Of a DNA stretch of 64,000 nucleotides, positions 18,936 through 27,515 are shown piece by piece. The notes beneath the pieces were generated by a model. The model had not been told where the DNA came from. It saw only the letters and a list, made by a program, of their open reading frames with translations, and did no database searches. How positions within the stretch are numbered: position 1 is the first letter of the stretch; each line of letters opens with the position of its first letter. The position numbers and the translations under genes were made by a program. The stretch covers positions 8,671,316 through 8,735,315 of the forward strand of contig NZ_BLPG01000001.1 in assembly GCF_011764445.1 (NCBI RefSeq), given 5' to 3'. This DNA comes from Phytohabitans rumicis (GTDB lineage Bacteria > Actinomycetota > Actinomycetes > Mycobacteriales > Micromonosporaceae).

Positions 18936-19753
18936 ACGCCGTCCGCGACCTGGTGGAGGCGCACCTGCCGGGCTACGTGGTCACCTCCGTCGTGCGGCTC
19001 GGCAGCGGGCTGGACAACGTGGCGTACGAGGTCAACGGCGAGCTGATCGTCCGCTTCGGCAAGGGCGCCGACGCCGACCGGGAGGCGCGGCTGCTCACCG
19101 CCGTGCGGAGCATCTCGCCGCTGCCCGTCCCGGAGCCCCGGTTCACCGACGCGGGCTGCCTGGCGTACCCGAAGCTGCCCGGCGTCCCGCTGCTGGAAGC
19201 GCCCACAGTGGACGGAGTCCGCGTCGCGGCCGTGCTCGGCGAGCTGCTGGCCGCGCTGCACGCCGCGCCGGTCGAGCGGATGGCCCGGCTGGTGGACGCC
19301 GACGAGCTGGCGCTGGCCGACTGGCGGCGCGAGGCCGTCGAGACGTACGCGGCCATCGCCGGGCAGGTGCCCGCCGAGTTCCGGCGGCGGATCGAGGCGT
19401 TCCTGGAGGCGGCTCCGCCGCACGACGCGGAGGCGCTGGTCTTCTCCCACAACGACCTGGGCATCGAGCACGTCCTCGTCGACCCGGGTACGGGGGCGGT
19501 GACCGGCGTCATCGACTGGAGCGACGCGGCCCTCGTGGACCCCGCGTTCGACTTCGGCCTCATCCACCGCGACCTGGGTCCGGCGGCGCTGGCGGCGGCG
19601 ATGCGCGCCTACGGGTCGTCCGATGTGGAGCAGCGCGCCGTCTTCTACGCCCGGTGCGCTGTCTTCGAGGACCTGGCGTACGGGGTCGAGACCGGCCGCG
19701 GCGCGTACGTGACCAAGTCGCTGACCGCCCTCGCCTGGCTCTTCCCGCCGTAA
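18932..19753 (+). CDS. Aminoglycoside phosphotransferase-family kinase
   Basis: A 273-residue APH/choline-kinase fold protein. Brenner's motif reads HNDLGIEHVLVD (catalytic Asp present; the usual Asn five residues later is His) and the metal-binding motif reads VIDWSDAALVDPAFD. The N-lobe has IVRFGKGADADREARL for ATP binding. Members phosphorylate aminoglycosides, homoserine, choline or other hydroxyl compounds; the substrate here is not evident. GTG 18932 overlaps the regulator stop, so it is the last gene of the exporter operon, which hints at self-protection or modification of the exported compound. Confidence 0.85.
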   Translation: MNAVRDLVEAHLPGYVVTSVVRLGSGLDNVAYEVNGELIVRFGKGADADREARLLTAVRSISPLPVPEPRFTDAGCLAYPKLPGVPLLEAPTVDGVRVAAVLGELLAALHAAPVERMARLVDADELALADWRREAVETYAAIAGQVPAEFRRRIEAFLEAAPPHDAEALVFSHNDLGIEHVLVDPGTGAVTGVIDWSDAALVDPAFDFGLIHRDLGPAALAAAMRAYGSSDVEQRAVFYARCAVFEDLAYGVETGRGAYVTKSLTALAWLFPP

Positions 19754-19802
19754 CGCACCAGCGTTCAAGACGCGGGCGCGGCGCCGGGGGACGATCGCAC
19801 CC

Positions 19803-20192
19803 GTGAAACCTGTGAACCTGGCCGCGGCGCTGGCCTCCTTCGACGACGTGTACAGCCCGCGGATCGTCGCGCGCATGAACGACTACGACGTGCGGATCGC
19901 CCACACCAAGGGCGAGCACGTGTGGCACGTGCACGCGGACACCGACGAGTTCTTCCTGGTCCTCGACGGGCAGTTCGACGTCGCGCTGCGCGACGCCGAC
20001 GGTAACGAGACCACGGTGGTGCTGCGCCAGGGCGACACGTTCGTCGTACCGAAGGGCACCGAGCACAAGCCGTCCTCGCCGGGCGGGTCGATCCTGATGT
20101 TCGAGCCGTCCGGCACGCTCACGACGGGGGACCGCCACGAGGGCGAGGTGCCCGACCACGTCGACAGCACCACCGGCCACGAACTGGCCTAG
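19803..20192 (+). CDS. Small cupin-domain protein
   Basis: A 129-residue single-domain cupin. Motif 1 is WHVHADTDEFFLVLDG (two His, one Glu) and motif 2 is GDTFVVPKGTEHKP (one His), the normal metal ligands. Such one-domain cupins act as isomerases, dioxygenases or mannose-6-phosphate-isomerase-like proteins; no specific activity can be assigned. GTG start, 50 bp after the kinase gene. The last 25 residues are polar and probably disordered. Confidence 0.85.
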   Translation: MKPVNLAAALASFDDVYSPRIVARMNDYDVRIAHTKGEHVWHVHADTDEFFLVLDGQFDVALRDADGNETTVVLRQGDTFVVPKGTEHKPSSPGGSILMFEPSGTLTTGDRHEGEVPDHVDSTTGHELA

Positions 20193-20232
20193 GCAGCCCA
20201 GCTCGTAGCGCGGATCGGGTGCCCGACCCTCG

Positions 20233-20334
20233 TTGATCAAGGACTTTCGCGTCGATCAAGGGCAAACGGCCGTGGATCGGAGATCAAAGCACGACCGTAT
20301 GCCCTTGATCGACGCACAAATCCTTGATCGGCGC
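20233..20334. repeat. Dispersed nested palindrome, copy 1 of 6
   Basis: About 100 bp built of two nested inverted repeats: outer arms around TTGATCAAGGA and TCCTTGATCGG, inner arms around TCGATCAAGGGC and GCCCTTGATCGA, with a core containing GGCCGTGGATCGGAGATC. It directly abuts the PadR remnant. The other copies lie at 40.7, 44.7, 51.5, 52.5 and 60.0 kb. Confidence 0.9.
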
Positions 20335-20418
20335 GGCCGCCGGGCTGGCCAGCGGCACGATCCATCCGATCCTGGCCCGGCTGGAGGGGTTGGGCTGGCT
20401 CACCGTCCGGCTTTTGCT
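20335..20418 (+). pseudogene. PadR-family regulator remnant
   Basis: Immediately after the repeat the + strand encodes GLASGTIHPILARLEGLGWLT, the wing region typical of PadR winged-helix repressors (GLxSGTxYPILxRLExxGWL). There is no start codon or following domain. The repeat sits exactly where the helix-turn-helix should begin, so it probably replaced the 5' part of the gene. Confidence 0.65.
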
Positions 20419-20449
20419 GTCCGCGCCGGGCCCTGCGCCGCAGCCTGCG

Positions 20450-20890
20450 TCACCAGCCGGCGACGCCGAAGGGCTCACCGCGCAGGTAGAGCCCTACACC
20501 CTCGGCGGTGTAGGGCACCGTGTTCGGCGGCAGCGTGCCGATCGGAAACCAGCCGATCCCGGCGCACTTGTGTGGCTCGGCGTTGACCGGCTCGCCGTGC
20601 CGGTCCGGGTCGGCCGTCGCCGCGAAGAACAGGCCAAGCCGGCCTTGGCCTTCCGGATTGCGGTAGTGCAGCGTGCCTGCCGGCCGGAGGTCCGCCGGGC
20701 CGAGGTGCACGCCCACCTCCTCGCGGGCCTCGCGCAGCACCGCGGCAAGCGCGTGCTCGCCGGCTTCGAGTTTGCCGCTGGGCAGGTTCCACAGACCGTC
20801 CGCGTACCCCGTGCCGTCACGCAGAGCGAGCAGGATGTCGCCGGCGCGGATCAGGAGAAGCATCACATCGATCGGACTTGTGTACGGCAC
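20450..20890 (-). CDS. Nudix hydrolase
   Basis: A 146-residue Nudix protein with an intact Nudix box, GKLEAGEHALAAVLREAREE-VGV (pattern Gx5Ex7REUxEExGU), at about residues 39-61. It hydrolyses nucleoside diphosphates linked to another moiety, using Mg2+; the MutT-like size suggests a house-cleaning role. It diverges from the phosphatase gene, with 36 bp between the starts. Confidence 0.92.
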   Translation of the reverse strand: MPYTSPIDVMLLLIRAGDILLALRDGTGYADGLWNLPSGKLEAGEHALAAVLREAREEVGVHLGPADLRPAGTLHYRNPEGQGRLGLFFAATADPDRHGEPVNAEPHKCAGIGWFPIGTLPPNTVPYTAEGVGLYLRGEPFGVAGW

Positions 20891-20926
20891 GCGCCAAGGC
20901 TAGTTGGGGTCCTAGGCTTGGGCGCC

Positions 20927-21550
20927 ATGCGGTTGGTACTCATCCGTCATGGTGAATCCGAGCACGGGCGCCGCGGCCTCGTCGCGGGCCCGCGGGGGTG
21001 TCCGGGCCTGACGCCGCGCGGCCGGGAGCAGGCGCGGGCGTTGCGCCGCCGCTTCGCGGACGAGGAGTTCGGCGCAGACGTGCTCCTTTCCAGCGGTACG
21101 CCGCGGGCGCAGGAGACCGCACGGATCCTGGCGCCCGCGGTGTACCGGTCCGACGACTTCATCGTCGACTGCGACCTGTGCGAGCTGCACCCCGGCCTCG
21201 GTGACGGGTTGCCGATCGCCGAGTTCGCCGCGAGGTACGGGTCATTCGACGTGCAGGCCGAGCCCAACCGGGTGGTGGCCCCGGGTGGCGAGTGCTGGAA
21301 CGACTTCGTCAACCGGGTCCGCCGTACCGTCGACAACCTGCCGCGGCGCTTTCCGGGCCGGCGGGTGGTGGCGGTCAGCCACGGCGGGTTCATCTCGTGG
21401 ACCCTGCTCACCCGGTTCGACGTGCCGCGCCCCGGCACCGGCGCGTACATCAACCCGGCCTTCACCTCGATCACGGAGTGGGAGTTCACCGAGCCGAACG
21501 GCCCGTGGCTGCTGATGCGCTACAACGACACCGCCCACCTCACGGCATAG
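20927..21550 (+). CDS. Histidine phosphatase family protein
   Basis: A 207-residue phosphoglycerate-mutase-like phosphatase. The catalytic RHG motif is LIRHGESEHG at the N-terminus and the second His is in VVAVSHGGFISW. The proton-donor Glu is probably in DLCELHPGLGDG. Substrates may be phosphorylated sugars, nucleotides or cofactors. ATG 20927 gives the family-standard N-terminus (MRLVLIRHGE). Its 3' end overlaps the convergent membrane gene by about 11 bp. Confidence 0.9.
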   Translation: MRLVLIRHGESEHGRRGLVAGPRGCPGLTPRGREQARALRRRFADEEFGADVLLSSGTPRAQETARILAPAVYRSDDFIVDCDLCELHPGLGDGLPIAEFAARYGSFDVQAEPNRVVAPGGECWNDFVNRVRRTVDNLPRRFPGRRVVAVSHGGFISWTLLTRFDVPRPGTGAYINPAFTSITEWEFTEPNGPWLLMRYNDTAHLTA

Positions 21551-22103
21551 CCCGCCGGCGCAGGGTAAGGCCCAGCCAGGCGACGCCGGCCGCCGCGACG
21601 ACGAGGCCGGTGAGGTAGACCGGGGCGGGGAAGAGCGTCCGGAGGCTGCCGGGGATCATGCCGCCGACGTACAGGGCCACCGGGACGGCGGGCAGGATCC
21701 GGGCGCGCCAACTGGCCACGCCGAAGAGGGCGACGCCGGTCACCAGGACCACGCCGGTGACCGCGAACGCCCGGCCGGTCGCGCCGTCGACCAGACCGTC
21801 CACGACGCCGTCGCCGAGGTACGGGAACACGAAGTGCAGCGTGTACTCGATGGCGAACGCCCCGGCGAGCCCGGCCGCGTTGAGGGCGAAGCCGACCAGG
21901 CCCAGCACGCCGGACTCGGCGCGTTGTACGAGGTAGAGCGCGGCGACCGTGAAGAGCCCGGCCAGCGCGGCGAACGGGGCGATCGCGTGGGTGAAGCCGT
22001 TCTCCGGGAGGGCTCCGGCCCGCCGGGCGGCGTTGAAGACCAGCAGGGTCGCGCACACGGTCGCGGCGGCGCCGGCCAGGCGGTAGAGGCTGAAAGGAGT
22101 CAT
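21540..22103 (-). CDS. Five- to six-helix membrane protein, TetR target
   Basis: A 187-residue integral membrane protein with about five or six hydrophobic segments and no charged catalytic motif. I do not recognise the family with certainty. It starts at the operator-like sequence shared with the divergent TetR gene, so its expression is very likely repressed by that TetR. An efflux or membrane-stress role is only a guess from that arrangement. Confidence 0.75.
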   Translation of the reverse strand: MTPFSLYRLAGAAATVCATLLVFNAARRAGALPENGFTHAIAPFAALAGLFTVAALYLVQRAESGVLGLVGFALNAAGLAGAFAIEYTLHFVFPYLGDGVVDGLVDGATGRAFAVTGVVLVTGVALFGVASWRARILPAVPVALYVGGMIPGSLRTLFPAPVYLTGLVVAAAGVAWLGLTLRRRAMP

Positions 22104-22127
22104 AACGCTTGTTATAAGGTACGTTAT
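22102..22127. promoter_or_regulatory. Candidate TetR operator
   Basis: Between the divergent membrane gene and TetR gene are three half-sites: ATAAC at 22102-22106, GTTAT at 22111-22115 and GTTAT at 22123-22127. The first two form a perfect dyad with a four-base spacer. The site covers the membrane gene start codon and stands a few bases before the TetR start, so a bound repressor would block both. The stretch is clearly richer in AT than its surroundings. Confidence 0.6.
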
Positions 22128-22132
22128 GGATC

Positions 22133-22741
22133 ATGGCAACGGACGTAAGCGCCTCGTCAGAACTTCGTGACCGGTTCGTGGCGGCCGGACTCGAGGTGCT
22201 GCAGGAGCACGGCGCGGCCGAGCTGACGGTGCGGCGGGTCGCCGAGGCCGCCGGATCGTCCACGATGGGCATCTACACCCGGTTCGGCGGGCGGACCGGC
22301 ATGCTGGAGGCCGTCTACCGGCGCGGGTTCGAGCTGCTGCGCGACGTGCTCACCGCCGTACCGCCCGGGTCGCCGCCGGACCGCATCGTCGCGCTGGGCC
22401 GGGCGTACCGGGAGTTCGCGCTCGCCAACCCCGCGCTCTACGCGCTGCTCTTCGAGCGCCCGATCGCCGGCTTCGACCCCTCACCGGAGCTGCGCGCCGA
22501 GGCGCTCGCGATGAACTTCACGCTGCTTGTCGACGAGGTCGCCGCGGCCGGCATACCGGCCAGATGGGACCCGCAGCGGGCGGCGTACCTGCTGTGGACC
22601 GCGATGCACGGCATTGTCAGCATCGAGCTGACGCACGCGCTGCGCAGCCCGCTGCCCGGCTGGTTCTTGAGCACCCCAGAGGTCGGCGAGCAGGTGCTCG
22701 TCGAGGGCGTGCGGGCCGTCCTGAAAGGACTATCCGGCTGA
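22133..22741 (+). CDS. TetR-family transcriptional regulator
   Basis: A 202-residue TetR protein. The helix-turn-helix is in the N-terminal 60 residues (LTVRRVAEAAGSSTMGIYTRFGG), and the C-terminal ligand domain contains FALANPALYALLFERP, typical of the TetR_C_33/WHG class. It most likely represses itself and the divergent membrane protein gene through the dyad between them. Confidence 0.93.
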   Translation: MATDVSASSELRDRFVAAGLEVLQEHGAAELTVRRVAEAAGSSTMGIYTRFGGRTGMLEAVYRRGFELLRDVLTAVPPGSPPDRIVALGRAYREFALANPALYALLFERPIAGFDPSPELRAEALAMNFTLLVDEVAAAGIPARWDPQRAAYLLWTAMHGIVSIELTHALRSPLPGWFLSTPEVGEQVLVEGVRAVLKGLSG

Positions 22742-22747
22742 GCCTGC

Positions 22748-24370
22748 TCAACCAAACAAGGGGAACCCGTGTGACGGGCACTCCTCGATGCTCGGCGCCA
22801 TCTCGGGTACGCAGTACGCCGGCAGCCCCACCAGCAGGTCGCGGTCGTAGACCAGCACGACCGCGCCGTCGAACGCGTGCCGCGACACCGGCGGCCCGAA
22901 CTGCGCCCGCGCCACCGCCTCCGTACGCGACGCCGGGTTGCGGGTGTCCACGACGAGGAACGTGGCGTCGTGCGCGCCGGCGTCGTACCAGTCCGCTTTG
23001 GACTCCCACCGGTACGCGGCGATCCGCTCGCCGGCCACCACCGGCGCGACCTGCACCTTGCCGCCGGTGAGCACGGTGATGTTGTTGGCGTTCCAGTACT
23101 CGCCGACGCCGTAGCGCAGCCCGCGCGACTCCAGCCAGTCCGCCACGTCCACGGCGTGCCCCGGCTTCGACGGCGCGGTCGCGTGCGCGGCCAGCTCGGC
23201 GCCGAGCAGCGCGAGCACCACGACGGCGGGGACGAGAGTCCGTTGCGAGGAGGCCAGCCGCGGCCCCCACACCCGGCCGGCGAGCACCGCGCCGAGCGGC
23301 AGCACCGCCACCACCTGGCGGGCCGACAGCAGGTCGGTGGGCAGGGCGGAGACCACGAAGGCACCGACGTTCACCAGGATGCCCGCCGCGACCAGCTCGT
23401 CCAGCCTTTCGCTGTGCCGCCGGCGCAGCGCGCGGCTCACCACGACGGCCATCGCCGCGAGGGCGGCGAGCAGCCCGACCAGGTGCAGCAGGCTCATCGC
23501 CACACCGGCCGGGCCTTCCCGGTCCGGCGGGTACGCGCCGAAGTTGACCGCCAGCACGCGCGCCCCCAGCCACAGGTGCTTGCCGAGGTCGGCGACCGGG
23601 CTCAGCATGGCCTCGGCGGCGTGCGCGCCGAAGCCGCCGGCCAGCCGGATCGCGTACATCGTGGCCTGCGCGAGCAGCACCGACCCGAGGCCGGCGAGGA
23701 CCAGCCGGGCGTCCAGCCCGCGCCACTCCTTCCCCCGTAACGCGCGGAAGCCGCCGACGGCGATCAGCGGCAGCACGCCGATGTACATCACCAGGGGGTC
23801 GGCGATCTGCCCCCAGGCGAGCATCGCGGCGATCGCGTACGGCACCCAGCGTCCGGGTTTGGCGCGCTCCAGGACGAGCCAGGTGAGCAGCAGCGGGATG
23901 GCCGTACCGGTGTGGTCCGGCGAGCTGAGCTGGGTGACCGCCGCGAAGCCCAGCGCCGGCACCGCGACGATCGCGACCGCCACCGCGACCCGGAAGACCG
24001 CCTCGCGGCCGGTGGCCCGGCCCTTCGCCGCCGCGGCGACCACGAGCACGAGCAGCGTGAACACCAGGGCGGCGACGGCGTGGGTGGTGTCGGCGTGGTA
24101 GCCGTACACCGCCTCGACGAGCGCGAAGAGGAGCAGCTCGTTGGTGTAGAACGACACGTCGGTGACGGTCCAGCCGCTGAGCAGGACGTTGCCGTGCAGC
24201 ATGTCCCACGCCTGGATGGCGTTGCTCGCGCCGTCCGAGTTGACCCCGACGCCCCGGGATATCGCCAGGTACGCCGCGAACAGGACCGGGACCGCCGCGA
24301 CCACCAGCCACCCCAACCGCTGCCGCGCCCTGACGTTAGCTTCGGCCACCACCCGCTCCACTGGTGGCAC
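22748..24370 (-). CDS. GT-C-type membrane glycosyltransferase-like protein
   Basis: A 540-residue polytopic membrane protein with about ten or more helices in the first 400 residues and a soluble C-terminal domain. The first external loop holds NSDGASNAIQAWDMLHGN and later SSPDHTGTAIP, acidic motifs in the place where GT-C enzymes bind lipid-phosphate sugars. The C-terminal part (ADWLESRGLRYGVGEYWNAN) is shared by many actinobacterial membrane glycosyltransferase-like proteins. It probably transfers sugars outside the membrane. A similar but distinct protein occurs at 43.1-44.6 kb. Confidence 0.72.
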   Translation of the reverse strand: MPPVERVVAEANVRARQRLGWLVVAAVPVLFAAYLAISRGVGVNSDGASNAIQAWDMLHGNVLLSGWTVTDVSFYTNELLLFALVEAVYGYHADTTHAVAALVFTLLVLVVAAAAKGRATGREAVFRVAVAVAIVAVPALGFAAVTQLSSPDHTGTAIPLLLTWLVLERAKPGRWVPYAIAAMLAWGQIADPLVMYIGVLPLIAVGGFRALRGKEWRGLDARLVLAGLGSVLLAQATMYAIRLAGGFGAHAAEAMLSPVADLGKHLWLGARVLAVNFGAYPPDREGPAGVAMSLLHLVGLLAALAAMAVVVSRALRRRHSERLDELVAAGILVNVGAFVVSALPTDLLSARQVVAVLPLGAVLAGRVWGPRLASSQRTLVPAVVVLALLGAELAAHATAPSKPGHAVDVADWLESRGLRYGVGEYWNANNITVLTGGKVQVAPVVAGERIAAYRWESKADWYDAGAHDATFLVVDTRNPASRTEAVARAQFGPPVSRHAFDGAVVLVYDRDLLVGLPAYCVPEMAPSIEECPSHGFPLFG

Positions 24371-24447
24371 CGTACCGCACGAACAAATGAACCCTGCGGC
24401 GGAACCACACGTACCACCGGGTACTCGTCATCGTTGTGAGGGAGCCT

Positions 24448-24792
24448 ATGGACCGCCCCCGAGCCCGGCACGTGGACCGGCGCGACCAAGGACTGCGCCG
24501 GCAGCGTACGGTCACCCAGGCGACGGCGGGCGGCGCAGCCGCGCTCGCCGTTCTCTTCGGATGGGCGTTCGCGCAGCCCAAGGAGGCACCGGCGGTCGAG
24601 CCCGCGAGCTCGACCAAGTCGCCGTCCGCCACCAAAAAGCCGGCCACCAAGAAGCCGTCCGCCACCAAGAGCCCGGCGGCGGAGCAGGCGCCGGACGAGG
24701 AGGCCACGCTGGAGCCGCCCGAGCAGGCTCCGGAAGAGGCTCCCGAGGTGGCCCCCCAGGAAGAGCCCGACGCGCAGTCGGGCGGGTCATGA
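24448..24792 (+). CDS. Small single-pass protein with Lys/Ser/Thr/Pro tail
   Basis: A 114-residue protein, start ATG 24448 with GAGGGAG about five bases upstream. Residues 1-28 are basic and cytoplasmic, followed by one membrane helix (AALAVLFGWAFAQ) and an extracellular tail that begins with PSATKKP / PATKKP / PSATKSP repeats and ends in a Glu/Pro-rich acidic run. It is the first gene of the redox operon and overlaps apbE by four bases. Conventional FMN-binding domains are absent from this operon, so the Ser-Ala-Thr repeats might be where ApbE attaches FMN; that is speculation. Confidence 0.75.
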   Translation: MDRPRARHVDRRDQGLRRQRTVTQATAGGAAALAVLFGWAFAQPKEAPAVEPASSTKSPSATKKPATKKPSATKSPAAEQAPDEEATLEPPEQAPEEAPEVAPQEEPDAQSGGS

Positions 24793-25688
24793 CCACCACC
24801 CGCTACCGTGTCGCCTTTCCGGCGCTCGGCACCACAGCGGTGCTGCTGGTCACCGACGAGGCCGCGCTGCCCGAGGCGGAACGCCTCCTGCGCGCCGAGC
24901 TGGCCGCCGTCGACGAGGCGTACAGCCGGTTCCGGCCCGACTCGGAGATCATGCGGCTGCCCCGGGGGCGGGCCGCGCCGGTGAGCCCAATGCTCGCCGC
25001 CGCGCTCGCCGCCGCCCTGCGCGCCGCCGCGGCCACCGATGGCCTGGTCGACCCGACGGTCGGCCAGGCCATGGTCGACCTCGGGTACGACCGGGACTTC
25101 GCCGCGCTGTCCCACGACGTGGACGTCGCCGCGGTGACTCCGCGGCCGGCGCCCGGGTGGTGGCGGATCCGGACCGAACCCGGCCGGGTGCTGGTGCCCC
25201 ACGGCGTGGTGCTGGACCTCGGGTCGACGGGCAAGGCGTTCGCGGCCGACCGGGCGGCGGCCCGGATCGCGGAGCTGGGCTGCGGCGTCCTGGTGTCGCT
25301 GGGCGGCGACCTGGCCACCGCGGGTCCGGCGCCCGAGGGCGGCTGGCTGGTCGGGATCGGCGACGACCACCGGACCGGCGGCGACGCGCTCGTGACGATC
25401 CGGTCCGGGGCGCTCGCCACCTCCAGCGTCACCCAGCGCGCCTGGCGCCGGGGCGGGCGCGCGGTGCACCACATCGTCGACCCGCGTACCGGAGATGTGC
25501 CGGAACCTGTGTGGCGTACCGTGTCGGTCGCCGCACGGACCTGTGTGGACGCGAACGCCGCGGCCACCGCGGCGATCGTCCGCGGGCACGGCGCGGACGC
25601 CTGGTTGCGCGACGCCGGCCTGCCGGCGCGCCTGGTCGCCCACGACGGACGGGTCGTGGCGGTCGCCAATTGGAGCAACCATGCCTGA
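24789..25688 (+). CDS. apbE: FAD:protein FMN transferase
   Basis: A 299-residue ApbE. Motifs: DPTVGQAMVDLGYDRD, the FAD site DLGSTGKAFAADRAA, VSLGGDLATAGPAP, and the metal/FAD motif TSSVTQRAW ... HHIVDPRTGD. The enzyme uses FAD to attach FMN through a phosphoester to Thr in redox proteins, usually on the outer membrane face. No obvious lipobox, so it may be cytoplasmic or exported by another route. It overlaps the small membrane protein (ATGA) and the ferric-reductase-like gene, so all are co-translated. Confidence 0.93.
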   Translation: MTTTRYRVAFPALGTTAVLLVTDEAALPEAERLLRAELAAVDEAYSRFRPDSEIMRLPRGRAAPVSPMLAAALAAALRAAAATDGLVDPTVGQAMVDLGYDRDFAALSHDVDVAAVTPRPAPGWWRIRTEPGRVLVPHGVVLDLGSTGKAFAADRAAARIAELGCGVLVSLGGDLATAGPAPEGGWLVGIGDDHRTGGDALVTIRSGALATSSVTQRAWRRGGRAVHHIVDPRTGDVPEPVWRTVSVAARTCVDANAAATAAIVRGHGADAWLRDAGLPARLVAHDGRVVAVANWSNHA

Positions 25689-26229
25689 CGTGTCGCTCTG
25701 GCATGCCGCGCGGGCCAGCGGCATGGTCTCGATGCTCCTGCTCACGGCCACCGTGCTGCTGGGCATCCTGGGGCCGATGCGGGTGGGCACGGTCACCTGG
25801 CCCCGGTTCACGCTCGCCGGGCTGCACCGCAACATCTCGCTGCTCACGCTGGCACTGCTGGCGGTGCACATCGTGAGCGTCTCCGCCGACTCGTACGTGC
25901 CGATCCGGTGGATCGACAACGTCGTACCGTTCGTGTCGACGTACCACCCGTTCTGGCTCGGTCTGGGCACGGTGGCGTTCGACCTGATCCTGGCCCTGCT
26001 GGTCACCAGCCTGCTGCGGCCGCGGATCAACCAGCGGCTGTGGCGGGCGCTGCACTGGCTGGCGTACATCTGCTGGCCGATCGCGCTGGCGCACGGCCTG
26101 GGCATCGGCACCGACGCGATGTCCGGCTGGCCGTTGATCCTGGGGGTGCTCTGCGCGCTCGCCGTCCTGGCGGGTATGGCCTGGCGGCTCGCGTCCGCCC
26201 GCAAGAAGATCATGGCGAGGCTCTCATGA
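25681..26229 (+). CDS. Ferric-reductase-like transmembrane protein
   Basis: A 182-residue membrane protein with about five or six helices. His residues placed inside helices (LWHAARASG, LAGLHRNIS, LLAVHIVS, LHWLAYICWP, LAHGLGIG) match the heme b-binding pattern of the ferric reductase/MsrQ/NOX membrane fold. It should pass electrons across the membrane, here from the NuoF-like flavoprotein and ferredoxin to an external flavin. Overlaps apbE by eight bases. Confidence 0.88.
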   Translation: MPDVSLWHAARASGMVSMLLLTATVLLGILGPMRVGTVTWPRFTLAGLHRNISLLTLALLAVHIVSVSADSYVPIRWIDNVVPFVSTYHPFWLGLGTVAFDLILALLVTSLLRPRINQRLWRALHWLAYICWPIALAHGLGIGTDAMSGWPLILGVLCALAVLAGMAWRLASARKKIMARLS

Positions 26230-27515
26230 CGATCATGTTGGAACGGGCCATGCCCGCGACCCTGCCCCGCCTCCTGGCCGGCGGGCGCCGGCTGGCGGAG
26301 CACCGCTCGACGTACGGGGCGATGCCGCTCGCCCGGTACGCCGGGGAGGCGGGGCGGCAGCGGCTCATCGACGAGGTGCTCGGGGCCGGGCTGCGCGGCC
26401 GGGGCGGGGCCGGCTTCCCGACCGGGCGCAAGCTCGCGACCGTCGCCGGCGGCGACAAACGGCCCGTGGTGATCGCGAACGGCTGCGAGTCCGAGCCGGC
26501 CAGCCGCAAGGACCGGATGCTGCTGACCGCGGCGCCGCACCTGGTGCTGGACGGCGCCGTGCTGGCCGCCCACGCGGTCGGCGCGGACCGGGTGATGCTC
26601 TGCGTCGAGCGCGGCTCCAGCCTCGCCGACCGGCTCGAACGCGAGCTCACCCAGCGCCGCGACGACCCGGTGAAGTGGCGGCTCGTCCGCGTCCCCCGGC
26701 GGTACGTGGCCAGCGAGGAGTCCGCCCTCGTGCACTACATCAACAGCGGCGACGCCCGCCCGACCGCGGTGCCGCCGCGGCCGTTCGAGCGCGGCGTCGG
26801 CGGCCGCCCCACGCTCGTCGACAACGTGGAGACCCTCGCGCACATCGCGCTGATCGCCGCGTACGGGGCGTACTGGTTCCGGGAGCTGGGCACGGAGAGC
26901 GACCCCGGGTCCACGCTGGTCACCATCAGCGGCGCGGTGGCCCAGCCCAACGTGTACGAGATCGCGCCCGGCATGCGGCTCGGCGAGGTCCTCGACGCGG
27001 CCGGTGGCGCGACCGAGCCGCTGAGCGCGGTGCTGGTCGGCGGCTACTTCGGCACCTGGGTGTCGCTGCCGGACGGCTGGAGCCTGCCGCTGTCGCACGA
27101 CCGCTCCGGTCCGGGCGGTACGACGCTCGGCGCCGGCGCCATCGTCGCGCTGCCCGCCGGGGCGTGCGGCCTGGCCGAGACCGCCCGGGTGGCCCGCTAC
27201 CTGGCCGAGGAGTCGGCGGCCCAGTGCGGCCCGTGCCAGTTCGGCCTGCCGGCGATCGCGAACGACCTGGCCGCCGTCGCGTTCGCCCGCTGCGACCCGG
27301 CCACCCGCCAGCGCCTGACCCGCCGGATCGGCATGGTCACCGGGCGCGGCGCGTGCCGGCACCCGGACGGCGCGACCCGGCTGGTGAACAGCGCGCTCAC
27401 CACGTTCGCGGCGGACCTGGAAACACACATGGACGGCTGGACCTGCACGGGCGTGAGCCGCGACCCGATCCTGCCGCTGCCCGACAAGCGGCACCGGGAC
27501 AAGGGGTGGAAATGA
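26226..27515 (+). CDS. NuoF/RnfC-like FMN and Fe-S electron-input protein
   Basis: A 429-residue soluble flavoprotein related to NADH-quinone oxidoreductase subunit F. The NADH/FMN site is GLRGRGGAGFPTGRKL and NGCESEPASRKD; the SLBB-like segment follows with PNVYEIAPGMRLGEVL. The Fe-S region reads ESAAQCGPCQFG and RGACRHPDG, giving three Cys where NuoF has four: the first Cys of ESCGxCxPC is Ala, so the cluster may be altered or lost. It likely oxidises NAD(P)H and feeds the membrane heme protein. Four-base overlaps on both sides. Confidence 0.88.
   Translation: MTIMLERAMPATLPRLLAGGRRLAEHRSTYGAMPLARYAGEAGRQRLIDEVLGAGLRGRGGAGFPTGRKLATVAGGDKRPVVIANGCESEPASRKDRMLLTAAPHLVLDGAVLAAHAVGADRVMLCVERGSSLADRLERELTQRRDDPVKWRLVRVPRRYVASEESALVHYINSGDARPTAVPPRPFERGVGGRPTLVDNVETLAHIALIAAYGAYWFRELGTESDPGSTLVTISGAVAQPNVYEIAPGMRLGEVLDAAGGATEPLSAVLVGGYFGTWVSLPDGWSLPLSHDRSGPGGTTLGAGAIVALPAGACGLAETARVARYLAEESAAQCGPCQFGLPAIANDLAAVAFARCDPATRQRLTRRIGMVTGRGACRHPDGATRLVNSALTTFAADLETHMDGWTCTGVSRDPILPLPDKRHRDKGWK

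Noticed and set aside
15625-19753. Antibiotic biosynthetic gene cluster around the exporter operon
   Set aside because: No synthase, carrier protein or tailoring set is present. A lone exporter with two-component control is more likely a stress-response module.
24336-27494. Reverse-strand open frame of about 1050 codons over the redox operon
   Set aside because: Antisense shadow of apbE, the membrane heme protein and the NuoF-like gene, caused by high GC at third positions.
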